This document shows positions 43,817-55,306 of a stretch of 64,000 bases of DNA, one piece after another (position 1 is the first letter of the stretch; each line of letters starts with the position of its first letter). This DNA comes from Corythucha ciliata (Eukaryota > Arthropoda > Insecta > Hemiptera > Tingidae). The notes beneath the pieces are model-generated. The model was not told where the DNA came from and did not search any database. It saw only the letters and a list, made by a program, of their open reading frames with translations. The position numbers and the translations under genes are program-made. The stretch is taken from the NCBI GenBank assembly GCA_038030265.1, contig CM075937.1:28438198-28502197 (forward strand), read 5' to 3'.

Positions 43817-43936
43817 ATGAGTGAAGAATTGGAAGTCGATACTGAATTATTCATTCATGAAGTCCAAATTCATCCCTCAATTTGGAATGTGAGGAGTGAG
43901 GAATACAAGGATAGAAACAAGGATATAAATTCGGTA
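43817..43936 (+). pseudogene. MADF-domain first exon (fragment)
   Basis: ATG at 43817 opens MSEELEVDTELFIHEVQIHP followed by SIWNVRSEEYKDRNKDINS, the N-terminal half of a MADF domain; a possible donor GTATTA begins near 43937. The rest of the domain is missing. It is too short to stand out as an ORF, but the motif order is clear. It supports the Harbinger assignment of the surrounding element. Confidence 0.65.
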
Positions 43937-44064
43937 TTACGATGTGTGTGCCTATACACGGCAACCGAAAAAAGTATTTTCTTCTTCAACTATTGAGCCC
44001 TGACATCCGTCTTGTTGAGTGGAAGAGGAAACACTGTCTAGCAAACGCTCGCAACCACCAAGTG

Positions 44065-46148
44065 ACGAGAGCTTGGGGACAGACTACACATTAGTTGGCA
44101 CTGAGTCCGCCAGGTGCGCTTGGGCTGTTGGCATTATTTCTTATCACCAGCTGGACAGATCGTAAACAAACCGATATCGATTGCCCGCATTCGAAATCAA
44201 GTGGATCACCCATCCAAGGCGGATTATAATCACTTCTACGTCTCTCTGTGTTTAAAATCAGTGAAGTAGCTTCCTGTTCAGTGTATTCCTCAGGAATTGT
44301 TTCTCGTGCTAGCTGCCTGGAGCATCAAGTCGCCTCTTCATTTGGACTTTTCAGAAAATGACAGTAAGTACCTATTATGCTAGTGAAATGCACGTAAAAC
44401 CCAATGACTACTACCTCCACTAATACTTATTTTTGATGCGCCCTCCTCGCCGTCCCTAAATTGCCTGGCTACGATTTGTGATAATGCTTTCATCCTTACG
44501 ACTTTGATCTCTGTTTCAGGTGATATGTTTCGGATTGCTGATGCATTCGGAAGATGAGGCTATCATTCCACCACTAACAACCGGAGCTGCAACAAAGTTT
44601 TGCAGAGCTAGGCACCTACACTCGGTGATGTTCTGGAAACGGTGACCTGCAACCGGAGCTGTGAAGAAGTTCTGTAACCGGTGTTGACGTTCGACGACGC
44701 TTTCCTTCTTCCTCCAGCCCCCGACGGAGCTTCCTAGAGCTTTCGTGTGTGCTCTATTTAGCCAGTTCAGATTCAGTTATTCATTCTTCAAGTTCCTCAG
44801 TATTAATAATAAAAATCATTATTATCAACCTGTGTTACTGTTGGAATCAACCCGTCATCAGAGGGACCCGGGTGTCCGTGCGAGTTAAAGTGCGTTCCGT
44901 AATGATTGATTGATTGACCCGTCATATCAACTTATTATAGGTTTGGAGGACGGTCTAGTGAAGGTATTGTAAGAAATCGCTCGGCAGTAGGTATTGTGAA
45001 ATAAAAGTTGGTCGTTAGGTTGGAACAGTACCTAGTTTAATTAACCTACTGTTAACCTACTATTAATATAGATCGGTAACAAAACAGTAGGTAGTTTTGA
45101 TAAGAGCGGATAAGGCTCTGTAACATACGTAATTTATTACACAAATTAATACGTACTTACACAACTAAAATAAATAATCAAATATCACATGGCGTGTAAA
45201 TCTTGTCTGGTCAACAAGTTAACGCGACTTATATGAGCCGGATTAGAAACATTTCGTCTAATGCACTCCAAGATATCATCAAACGGGATTTTGGCTGCGA
45301 TTTGGGTGGCAATAGTCGACCTTTCCTCGGGGGTTAATGAAAGATGTTGAAGCTCCTCACCGTGCCCCCAATGCGATGCTGAGAGACTCACTGAACACGT
45401 ACCACTTCTTTCGAATTTACAAACGATTTGAGCTGGGCAGAAACCACCAATTTTTCGGGTGCCCTGCGTCTTCAAGTGTCTCGCTCCTTGCCCTCTAGAC
45501 TGAAAAAACCCCGAACGGCTGCACGTCATGACCCAGGATTCAGAGGAACGGTTGGTGACGGTTCTTTTAGGCTTCACGAATGAAGCTACTGTATCTTTTT
45601 CGTAAAGCACCTTCCATTCAAAAAATTTTTCTCTTGATTCAAACGTTAGTTTTTCAGGAGGCTTCACTTGAAAGGAGTGTCTAACCTGGAGGTGTTCATT
45701 AAACTCCGCCTTACTTGCAGACGAATTTGAGCATTCGCTGCAAACGAACGAAGGAGCGGACGGAGATGTATAAATCAGACCCTTGAGAGTTTCACCATGG
45801 GCCGTCTTCAGGTGGCGGTTGAGGCTACTTCTGGCCGAATACGCACAACCACATATCTTACACGTATCATTGTTTGCCATAGCGACGTACCGTTGGAACT
45901 TTCCAGTAATAACGTACAAACTTTCATTAGCCAGGAACAAACGAGCAAACCACGAACAAAGGTAAATTTTGAAAACTTGGAAGGAAAGGACGAGGACGCG
46001 AGGAACAAAAAAATGTGTAAAGTGAATTGTGTGGATCAACGAGATAGCGATATGATATCACGGAAAGTGATGAGCGGGAGATAAAGCGTTCATGCGCTCT
46101 TAGCGGACTCTGTGCTAACTAATGTGCAGTCTGTCCCCAAGCCTTCGT
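44065..46148. mobile_element. MULE nested in the Harbinger-like element (2084 bp)
   Basis: A perfect 10-bp direct repeat CCACCAAGTG flanks it (44055-44064 and 46149-46158), the size expected for Mutator-like elements. The ends share an imperfect inverted repeat (ACGAGAGCTTGGGGACAGAC and complement, continuing through CACATTAGTT and GAGTCCGC). It contains a minus-strand gene for a MULE N-terminal protein; the left half (44065-45180) is non-coding, with AT-rich and CT-rich parts. Confidence 0.8.
45185..45880 (-). pseudogene. C2H2-finger MULE transposase, N-terminal part only
   Basis: From ATG at 45880 the 231-aa frame reads MANNDTCKICGCAYSARSSL with two C2H2 fingers (CKICGCAYSARSSLNRHLKTAH; CSECSNSSASKAEFNEHLQVRH). 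A FAR1/WRKY-like pre-transposase region follows (FESREKFFEWK, SRSGFFQSRGQGARHLK, HWGHGEELQHLSLTPEER) and ends IPFDDILECIRRN...LLTRQDL. In full-length relatives the DDE core comes next; here a stop follows at 45185 and no core is found downstream. It may be a truncated element mobilised in trans, or the rest was deleted. Confidence 0.7.
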
Positions 46149-46245
46149 CCACCAAGTGACGCACGTCACTTGGTGCTCGAACGCTCGGGTGCATTGAACC
46201 AAAAAGTGACGCGCGTCAATTTACGCTCGTGTGCACCCGGCCTAA

Positions 46246-46604
46246 GATTTCGCAATTGTTAGCGGAAAAGATTAATTTAAAAATCATCCGTTTCATAATT
46301 TTCAACATTAAAAACAATAAAAAAATCAGAAAATGTTGAAAATTAACCATAGAGACAATTTAAATGGTGCAAGGACAACAGAAAAAAATAATACCACTTT
46401 TTAAATTCAACCGTATCCGTGAATATAGCGAAAAACGAGTTTGGCTAAGGAGTAAACTAGATTTTAAAAAATTTATTTCGAAAAAAGTAAACCATACAGA
46501 CAATTCAAATGGTCTGAAATGAACAAACACAAAATTTAAAAAATATATATCCAAAATTCGAGGAGATATCTCGGAAATGAACGTCGCGCTGGTCGCGTAC
46601 CCCC
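46246..46604. other. AT-rich spacer
   Basis: Non-coding; partly repetitive words (ACCATAnAGACAATTnAAATGGT occurs at about 46348 and 46490). No gene seen. Confidence 0.4.
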
Positions 46605-46608
46605 TTAA

Positions 46609-46973
46609 GGCGTGGTTTCAGGCGGGTTTTCCTCGACCCCCTCCCAGCCATCCCACATCTAAACTTCACTCCTATATTTTGGTTCCATTTCTGAACCAAT
46701 GTTGTATTTGAAAGTCTCATTTAAACATTCAGAAAGTTATACAGTGACGTTAGATCTTGGTTTTCCAAATTGCATCGAACTCTGAAGTGTTTTTCGGTTA
46801 TTTTAGGGATGAAATTTGAAAAAGCAAGATCTTACGTCACTGTAGAACTTCCTGAAGATCAAATGAGACTTTGAAATCAGATATTGGTGCAGAAATGAAG
46901 CCATAATTTAGAGAAGTAGTTTAGGCGAGGAGTGAATGAGAAGGGGTCGAGGATACCAGACTGAAACCCCGCC
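46609..46973. mobile_element. piggyBac-like MITE (365 bp) with TTAA
   Basis: TTAA at 46605-46608 and 46974-46977 flanks inverted ends GGCGTGGTTTCAG and complement. The long arms match through CCTCGACCCC, CATTTAAACATTCAG and GTGACGTTAGATCTTG. No coding capacity. Same family as 24600-25179 and 49672-49860. Confidence 0.75.
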
Positions 46974-46977
46974 TTAA

Positions 46978-47210
46978 TACTTAAACGCACGTTTCCTGTC
47001 TGTTTATTTTATAAGATTAGAGAGTTACAAGTGAGTCGAAGTGGACATGAACTGCAATTTTGACTAATAATGTACCAACAACAATTTTTTGCGATCAATT
47101 AATAGAAGTGCAAATATTCTAACGGCAACCGTTCCTCTCTGGCGAAAAATAACTCCAGCAAACAGTTACTCGTCATTCCGAAGGGGAATGTAACGGGTCA
47201 GCTTCGTACC
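46978..47210. other. 5' flank of the two-exon gene
   Basis: AT-rich, non-coding. No core promoter that I can defend. Confidence 0.3.
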
Positions 47211-47714
47211 ATGGCCACCGCGACCATGGACGGACAGGACGAAGGAGTATTTTTTCTGGCTGCTGGAGGTAAACATTTCATCGAATAATTGTTTCACTAA
47301 TTTACATAATGTTTTGTGGCTTATAATTTGATCTCTTATGCAGAAGTAATGTCTATGAATGACATGAAAACGTCGCTGGAGAGGCATTGGAGACGTGCAC
47401 AATGGTCCGGAAAGAGGAAAACGTGTGCACTTCTTCAATTAATTTCTTACAAGGATGAAGAAATCGGTGACTGCGACGAAAAACCATTTGAAGAGCTTTC
47501 AAGAAAGGAAGGTACTGAAGAGAATGGAATAGTCGATGATACCGAAGCCAAAACAAGCGTTGTTCGAAGAGCGCTGTTTAGTTCTGATACAGCTAAACAA
47601 TTCATAATTTGTAGAATTCCATATCCTCCACACGGAATAAGGGTGAAGGGGTTAATGGGAATTATTTTTTTTTCGTGGGAACCTCTGTTGTCAGTGAAGA
47701 GCTTTAGCTATTGA
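47211..47714 (+). CDS. Small two-exon gene of unknown function
   Basis: Exon 1 (47211-47268) starts MATATMDGQDEGVFFLAAG and ends at donor GAG|GTAAAC. Exon 2 (47344-47714) follows acceptor ATGCAG and joins in phase 1 to read EVMSMNDMKTSLERHWRRAQ... CALLQLISYKDEE, then an acidic stretch. The combined frame is about 142 aa. Basic helical segment first, acidic second; no family recognised. The last 40 residues look less protein-like, so the exon may end earlier at an unseen donor. It could be the N-terminal part of a transposon protein. Confidence 0.4.
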
Positions 47715-49671
47715 AATCTCTTTTCACTATTAAAAACGTCCATTTATGGTGGATTAGGCCCGTATTCGAGAAAAAGCTATGCAGTATCGGTGTGGTAGAT
47801 TTCAGGGCCACCGGCTTAATTTTCACGAGGCCCGCGGCATTTCCGGGCATGCTTCCGCCGCGTCCACGTCGTTTCCTGTCAATCTCACCAATTCGATGTC
47901 AAAATTGAGAAGCTTGGGACTCATGAAAACCAAATTGGACGTCTTTCTCGCTCATAAAAGCCGAACTTGACGAGTTCGGGATCCTCAATAAATCAATTCT
48001 GCGGGGCCTCTTTCGAAGCCCCAACAGAACCCAATTTCTCGATTTTGGCTACTAAAGCTAATTTCGACTATGGCTACTTGCAAATCCAAATTCTGCTGGT
48101 TTGAATCTATTAAAAACGAAACATGCTCGTATAAAACCAAATTTCACGGGGGTGCCTCGCTAACTTCGTGGAACTTCGCGACTTCATTGATTTCACATGC
48201 TTAAAATCAAACGATTTTCTACACTACTCCAGCAAATGAAGAGACAGGTAGTTTATGAACTACCACGGGCTTCACCAACAGAATGAAACTTTGTTTTAAT
48301 CAAATGTGTTTATAAGCCAAGGTCTAGATGGAGGGTGTTTCAAAAGGATTCGACAATAGTGTTGACTTGTACCACTAAGAAGGGCGAACCGAAATTACTA
48401 TATGGAACTATGGTCGCATACGCTTCGTTTCAGAGAATTTGGTGTTTTTTAAGCCAAACCAGTTCTTTCCCGCCAAATAAGGTCTTAACGGACTAACCTT
48501 TCAAGATAGAACGAAATAAATTACGTTTCTGAAAATACCGCAAAATTTTCACGTTAGAAAACCTAAGAATAATACGCCAGGGTGATCTGTTGAAAAAACT
48601 AAAACGTGTGACATTGAATTTTTTTGTTTCTATCAGAGGATAATTTAGCTTAACCATAGTGGGTCGCATATTGTTGAACTCAAGTAAAAACGTGCCCATT
48701 TTGTAAGCTTTCAATTGACGTGAGAAAATTTAAAATTGGTTGGATTTGAAGTGACAGTACAAATCGAACCAATTATAAATTTTCTCACGACAATTGAAAG
48801 CGTCATTTTCACATTTTTCAATCGACAGGCATTACAATTTGAGGGCTTCGACTTTTTAGCGAAGCTGGTTAGAATTGACATCGTTGAAGGGAGACTGCGG
48901 CTGAACAGCTAGACCGATTGTAATTTTCTACGCGGAATTTAATGCTTTTTGAAAACGGAAATGATTTTTATGTAGGATGCGTACTTTTCGAGTTATACGA
49001 GAAAAACTTGGAAAAGTGCAAACATTTATCGGTTTTCAGGCTCTCAAATCTCAAGTACAACCAAGAACGTCCCAAACTGATAACTTTGTGCTTCAGGGCC
49101 AGTGTTGCTAATGAGAGGGTAATTACTATATTTGGAGGTAATTTCAACCACTTGGGTTAATGCGTGGGGTAAGTGATTAATGGGGTAATTTTGGGGGTAT
49201 TTCTGATTTCTGCATATTTTTAGTCAAAATTTGACCAAAACTGCCTTATAATTTAAATTAAACCTTTTTTTACGAGTTTGGGCCCATCTAAATCCCCCCA
49301 AAAAATATTTTCGAATGTTTATAGATTAGCTTAGGCAGACTCCTCAAGAGTACAACAGGACGTAGAGAGGGCCCCGCCCCCTAGAGCCAAGCAACCGAAC
49401 GAAATACATTTTATCATTATTTTCAAACTGCTGCCTTTTTAAATAATAATAGTGAAATAATCATTTCACTACCACCCTAGTACGCAAGCCTAACTTACGC
49501 ACAATGGAGAGTTTATGTTACGCTCAAAAAATGCATTTTTCGAAGTCCATTCGCTCGTCGTTCTGAGCAGGGGAGACGGGCAGCTCGGGACAGAAAACGA
49601 ACAGAAGTAAAATGTTGATAGATGCAGACTCAGTGAAATGTATGCGTTAAAGCTTGAGAACCTGACTTTAA
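47715..49671. other. Non-coding stretch with degenerate repeats
   Basis: No gene recognised. About 47760-48220 shows loose 35-45 bp units (words such as AAAnCCAAATT and TCTTTCTCG). A hairpin with arms of about 34 bp lies at 48711-48803 (CAATTGACGTGAGAAAATTT and complement). 48860-48975 is a copy of the dispersed repeat at 25205-25340. Confidence 0.4.
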
Positions 49672-49860
49672 GGTGTGGTTTCAGGCGGGTTTCCTCGACC
49701 CCTTCCCAGTAACACCTCGCCTAAACTTCGCACATAAATTTTGGCTCCATTTTTTGCACCAATATTCGATTTCAAAGTCTTATTTTAATCTTCAGGAAGT
49801 TCTACAGTGACGTTAGATCTTGCTTTTTCAAATTTTATCCCTAAAATAACCCCCAAAACA
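49672..49860 (+). mobile_element. Half copy of the TTAA MITE family
   Basis: Begins at TTAA (49668-49671) with GGTGTGGTTTCAGGCGGG and follows the left arm of 46609-46973 up to the centre (TTTATCCCTAAAATAAC); the right arm is missing. Confidence 0.7.
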
Positions 49861-50420
49861 CTTTGGAATTCAAATGTTTATGAAGGAGCGAAATCCGTGA
49901 CCTTTGGATTAGTAAAAGCAGGAATCCGCGACGAAATGTTTTGAAATATCCAAAATCCAAGTATTAGTTTTTCGAACTAACTTAGCCTGCAGACTTGGTT
50001 TCAGGAAGATCCATGATTATACGTTTTTCGTAAAGCTTAAATCCCCATAATTGGATTTTAATGGTGCCAAATCCAAGGAAATTTGTTTGAAAGAGCAGAT
50101 ATCCGTGAAATTGGGGCTTGAAAGAGTCATGTCCCTGGGGTTGGTTTTTTCAAATAGTCAAATACCCTAAAATTGGAATTTGGACGAGCCGATTACGCAA
50201 AATTCGATTTGAAATAGCAAAAAACCGTCAAATTGGGGTCTGAAGGACTCAAGGGGGAAAACCCGTGACATTGGAAGAGCAAAAATCTCAGGCGAAAGTG
50301 GATTTTGAGGACGCAAAACCTATGTAACTCACGAAAATTGGGGTTTGAAAAGCAAAACCCACGAAGTTTGGAGTTTGAAGCATGAAAATTCACGAAAGTA
50401 TGGATCGAAATAGCGCGGGC
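49861..50420. repeat. Degenerate tandem units of about 35-45 bp
   Basis: Loose recurrences of the pattern AAAAnCCGTGAAATTGGGGTTTGAAAGAG with variable spacing. Weakly similar style at 4480-4925 and 47760-48220. Not coding on either strand as far as I can see. Confidence 0.45.
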
Positions 50421-52116
50421 TTTTTGTTTTTTGCTGTCCCGGGGCTAATTTAATCTTGCCGCCCCATGTTGCTCCCCCCCCCCCACAACTGTTGTTTCCT
50501 CCAATATTTGTGGTGCCAAGCAAGTAACAAGAGAATGGATTCTACAAGTCCTAGAGGGAAACTGTATATTTCTTAAACCTGGTGGAAAACCCTCAAGATG
50601 ACGGGAAGCCAAGAAAGAATCTTGGCTTTTAGTGATGAACGCGAATGACGTTGAGGGAAGTAGAAGCTGAGAAATAACAGTTTTTCGGCGAAAGATACAG
50701 TTGCGCCTAAAAATCACTAAAAAAATTATTACTCGAAAACAAAAAGAGATAGGCCACTATCCGAATAAGACTTTTTTATCCCATTTTTAGCGTACTATTA
50801 CCCAATTTGTTTTTTTGCTACTCAAAACCGGCCATCCTGTATGTCACCGGTGATTACTTCGAAAATGTCATGACATGATATGTTCGTACGTTGCGTCTTA
50901 CGTGTTGCCACGGATACCACGGGTTAATTGTCCCCTTAATTTATGAATTAAGAGAGGGGCTTACAAAAATACTTCAATCATGAGCTACCATTTTTGTAAT
51001 GAGCAACTCCATTGGCTTCAGAACGGGGGTAACCAAAAAGAAATAATTCAATTTGTTGAACTAGCTTATCAATGGAACAAACCTAAACCTTCACATTTTA
51101 TGTTTTCAAGCATTTTGAACACCAGCTTCAGTAGATGCCATGACATAAATGTCTCCGTGTGTACGGGCTTGTGGGGCATTGATAAAACTAGTTCTGACCA
51201 CGATATACAAAAGAACGGGATTGCTCATCACTGCTGATAAAGAATAGCAATTAGTTAAGTTCCCAAGTGGATGAGAGGGGTGGAGTTTCAAAATAATTAC
51301 CGCGTTGCCATAACTACACAAGGAGAGCGACAGGGTGATTGTTTATCAGGGGACGACCTGCCCCTCCAGTCCGCAGTGAGCAATCCAGGCTTATATATCG
51401 TTGGTTCTGACTAGGCAATTCGGGTTTAGATGGTAACACATGTACTACTGGATGAGACATGGATGTTCATCTAAATCTGTTTTTAAAATATCTAATAATC
51501 GAGAAGACCATTCTGAACACATTTGACTCACCACCTCACCCGTCACTTCACTCATCCTTTTTCTTTTCACCCACCCGTACTGTCTACAGATGGAGTGGTG
51601 AAGGAGGAAGGACTAAAGTCTATGGAGAAGTGTCAGGAAGAGGGAGGAGCCTCTCCCACCAAACCCGCTCTCTCTCACCAAGCCCGTTGAGAAGTAGCTC
51701 TGAATCTGAACTGTTTTTCTTTTATTCTTCAGTTTACGCTTTGCCTTTCACGTTGGTAGTTGGCAGGTGGCGGGCGGTTGGACATGCCTTCTAGCCTAAA
51801 GCCTTTTCTTTTAATATCCTTGTCTTATTTACTTATCCCAATAATAGGTTCATTATGTCTTCTTCTGCCTCTACATCCCCAACTTGATCGGGGTGTAATA
51901 AAGCCTTTTATAAAGCAAGTAATTATTCATTTTGTCATGAAAACGTACGTTGAAACGGTACGTGATTCGTATAACTCCGCGTCTTAGTCATGGAAATTAA
52001 GAATTCTTCAGGCCATTGGAATTTCGTTTAATAATGCGCCGTTCGTGTATCCTTCCGCCACATTTCAAGACTTCCAGCCTGGATGTCGGCACCATTATTA
52101 GCTAGTGAGGGTAGAG
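50421..52116. other. Non-coding stretch with a MITE end
   Basis: 50700-50845 resembles the right end of the intron MITE at 22127-22965 (CTACTCAAAACCGGCCATCCTG). A CT-rich segment spans 51520-51720. No gene recognised; several short frames lack domains. Confidence 0.4.
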
Positions 52117-52360
52117 AACCTTTAAAACACAGGTACTGCAACACGGATTTCAGCGCCATATTTGGTCCCTCAGTTGTTAGGGTAAACAAAATATCATGAA
52201 TGAAAAAATTGCCATCGTAACAGCAAACGAACGCGGAACGCGATCGAAATAAATCAAAAAATATTACTTATCAATGAGATCAGGTGATAATTATAATCAT
52301 GTGAGGGACCAAGCATGGCGCCGATTTCCGTGTTGCAGTACTCGTGTTTTAAAGTGCCTT
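52117..52360. mobile_element. Palindromic MITE with about 50-bp arms
   Basis: The left arm (TTTAAAACACAGGTACTGCA... TTGGTCCCTCA) and right arm (TGAGGGACCAAGCATGGCGC... GTGTTTTAAAG) are inverted copies with a few mismatches, separated by about 130 bp of AT-rich sequence. No coding capacity; no clear target duplication. Confidence 0.65.
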
Positions 52361-52510
52361 AGTGAGGGTTGCGACGTTCGGCGGAGGCAGTGGCCTGTGA
52401 ATTCTCCTCAGATTTTTGGTAATTTCAAATATTCGGCAATTTTTTTTTCGGGACTGCCGATATTGTGTTGTGACCGTCGAAGGTTGTAAGATTTGCCATT
52501 CAAGTATTTT

Positions 52511-52990
52511 TTAAAAAACGACCGGTTGAGAAATTTGAGGGACGTAAGGACACCTAATTTTTTTTTTTATATCGACGGTCATTTTGATAGATGGAGTGCC
52601 ACAAATTGTGAAGTTTCTCTCTATATAATTTTTTGTGCCTCGTATTTTGTCAATTAAAATGCCTCCCTTGTCTATAACGTCGCTGTTCATCAAATCCGTA
52701 AGCTCCTTTGACCGGCAAGCACCCGCTATTCCAATGACCAGTACGGCCTGTGAAGATGAAAATAACAATATGTATTACTATTTTCAAGGACTCAAAATTG
52801 TATTTGATGTATCTTTCACCTTTATCATCAAAAACACTTCGCCCAGTGCTTGAGCGAGGAAATCTTTTATATTTTCGGTATCAACAACTTGATTTTTTTC
52901 GCTTTGTACCCCACGGCATCGGCACGTCGTTTAAGTAACGCTTTAACTTTCGGATATCGCGAAATGTCAATTTCAGCTCTCAAGGATAAC
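52511..52990 (-). pseudogene. Second Crypton-like tyrosine recombinase relic
   Basis: Reading the minus strand, an exon end (EIDISRYPKVKALLKRRADA, then after a one-base shift in an A-run VVDTENIKDFLAQALGEV and donor AAG|GTGAAAG) is followed by an intron and acceptor CTTCACAG. The next exon reads AVLVIGIAGACRSKELTDLM and carries the box I arginine. The order and the intron position match the copy at 1409-2696 (GISGACRKQEIAQL after its first intron). The C-terminal half with H-x-x-R and Tyr is missing. It is clearly inactive. Confidence 0.65.
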
Positions 52991-53610
52991 TTGCTCAACT
53001 AGCACAATTTAGTCGTCTCGACATCGGGAAACATGACCCGACGTCACCATGCGACACCACATCGACTTCGTCACTTCCAAAATATGACCAAGTGGTACTC
53101 ATTTGAGTCGTGATGACGTCATCCAGCGATTACTGGTTGCACGAAGTTGCTCTGGCCGTTACACTCATACTTCAAAATGCTGTAGAATATGTATACTGTT
53201 ACAAAATTGCAACATTGTACACCACCTTCACCACCGCCGTTGACTCCGGTCCCCAGTCTTTGTCTGTCTTTAGTCAAATGAACACCTCTTTCATTACGGA
53301 ACTTGCACTCGTTTCGCTCAGTACTGCTTGGTACGCTTATGAAAGCAAGTTGTGATTGCCATTGAGTCGTTGTCAATAGTGTGGTTGGCTAATTTTTCTT
53401 TCCGGTCTTTTCTATTTAGTGACAATGTATAAAAAAAAAAGAATTATAAATATTGTTTTGTGCCACAACGTCAGAACACTAATTTTTCGACTCCCGGTAA
53501 GTTGTTTGTGTAAGAATAACGAGAGCTGTTCGAATGAACAGGAAAAGCAAATCTATATTTTTATAATAATAAATCAAAAGTAAGTCACATATGATCACTC
53601 ACATAGGTAA
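52991..53610. other. Non-coding stretch
   Basis: No gene recognised; opposing short frames at 53110-53376 have no domain. Confidence 0.35.
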
Positions 53611-53747
53611 AGGCCCGTTCACAAGCTCTGTGCAATGCGTCTGTGGAGTCTATGTAACCTATCAAAATGCTTCATTTTTTGAGGGAATAAATTTGTTTGG
53701 TTGCATAGACTCCACAGAACGTAAAAATAGAGCTTGTGAACGGGGCT
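53611..53747. mobile_element. Small Harbinger-like MITE (137 bp)
   Basis: Ends AGGCCCGTTCACAAGCTCT and the complement of AGAGCTTGTGAACGGGGCT, with an inner inverted TCTGTGGAGTCTATG, flanked by TAA (53608-53610 and 53748-53750). Confidence 0.75.
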
Positions 53748-53791
53748 TAAACACATGTACCTATGGAGATCTCATTACATCTTCCTTTTTC

Positions 53792-55258
53792 TCACGGACG
53801 ATAAAAATTCGGTTTTTTGACTGTCCGGCCGTATCTTGTTCTGTAGGAAGATTCGTTTGCGACAGGAGCAGTGGTGGAAGGACTAATACCCACTGAATTT
53901 GTGACCGCAGATGAGTTTTCTTCACGTCTTGAAGTATCCTGGTCAGATTCGAAGAAATTACCTGCCGGAGTTAAGAACTTTCTGTTTCTTCTAAATCTTC
54001 TCAATTCAGACTCGACGATATAGTCTCCATTGGTAGGCCCCGATCCATTTTCCACGACTGTTCCGTATCGTCGGAGATCTTTAATCCAGACTCTTTCTCC
54101 TTTATTCAAAGGGCAAAAAGGACGAGCGTTGTGTCGTCTATCAAAATAAAACTTTTGATCTTAAGCTGCCCTAGATACTTTATTACGATAAATGAACTCA
54201 AATCCGGCCAACATGGACGTAGCGTCGTAAGAGAAATTGGCAGACTGGAACGAATCTTTCTTCCAAACAATAGTTCTGCCGGACTGTGACCGGATTCCAA
54301 AGGAGCACTCCTGTAAACAAGCAGACCCTCATACGGGTCTCGATTTTTTTGTAATATACTCTTCGCTATCCGAACTGCTCTCTCCGCCTGACCATTCGAT
54401 TGCGGATAATTCGGACTTGAAGTAACGAGACGAAAATTGAAATGTTTTGAAAATTCCTTGAATTTCTTACTGATAAATTGAGGACCGTTATCAGTTCTTA
54501 GAGTCAAGGGAACTCCATGTCGCGAAAATAAGCCCCTTTAAAACAACAATGATTTGGTAGGAATCAGTGGCTCTTAGTTCTACCAGTTCAATGTACTTGG
54601 AAAAATAATCCTGGACGACGAGATAATTTTTACCACAAAAGAAAAACAGGTCGGCTGCTAATACCTGCCATGAACCGTTTGGAGCTTCTGATGGAATGAG
54701 CGGTTCACTTTTATCCGACTTATTCTCAAGGCAAAGGGAGCAAGTACTTATTAAACGCTTGATGTCTACTGTGATGCCAGGCCACCACACGCAATCTCGT
54801 GCTATTGAAATATACTTCGAAACGCCAAAATGACCTTGGTGGATGACATCTAAAATTTCTTTCCTCATTTCCTGGGGAACAAAATACCTCTGACCATAAA
54901 CTATTAAATCATTGAATACGGCTAAATTTCCTCTCTCCTTGTAAAATCCAGAATTTTTAAATTTTTCCCAGTTTCCGGACAAAATTGCTTCCTTCAAATT
55001 TATTGAAACTTTATCAACAGCCTGAGCTTGTTTAAACTGTTCTACTCTCCACTCTCCTATCGCTCACCGGAATCGAAGACACGACTGATGAAACAAACAT
55101 TTCCAATAAATCAAGGACATCAAGATAGACTTCCCAAACCATTGAATACTTCAGGAAACTTCGAAAACAACTTAAATTCAGACGAAACTTCCGTAACATC
55201 ATTTTTAATGAGACCAAAAGCCACTATTACAGCTCTTCCCAATAAAGATTCTTCTTGA
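53792..55258 (-). pseudogene. Gypsy-type pol relic: integrase present, reverse transcriptase deleted
   Basis: On the minus strand, 54997-54491 encodes the H2C2 zinc-binding part of a retroelement integrase (HFGVSKY, CVWWPGITVDIK, CSLC) and the start of the rve core (WQVLAADLF). After a one-base shift near 54520, 54507-54106 continues the core (RTDNGPQF with Asp, NGQAERAVRIAKS with Glu), and 54109-53792 gives a C-terminal part (GERVWIKD, RRFRRNRKF). Upstream, 55258-55032 has a short piece preceding the RT (FPEVFNGLG) followed almost directly by the RNase H-integrase linker (SSIPVSDRRVE). Thus the RT and RNase H body is gone. No LTR pair was found. The order is typical of Ty3/gypsy elements. 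Confidence 0.8.
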
Positions 55259-55306
55259 CCGTCGATAATTTAAATAAATAACTAGATCTCATTACAGTTT
55301 GTATCG

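Larger units (their letters stand above)
43084..46242. mobile_element. Harbinger-like element with TAA duplications, split by a MULE
   Basis: Termini GGCCGGGTGCACACGA and its complement, flanked by TAA (43081-43083 and 46243-46245). Three-base TWA duplications point to PIF/Harbinger. Subterminal words (GTGCACACG, GACGCGCGTC, GCAGTGCACACG) recur at the left. The element's own sequence is 43084-44064 plus 46159-46242 (about 1.07 kb) and includes a MADF exon, consistent with Harbinger; the nested MULE fills the rest. Confidence 0.75.
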
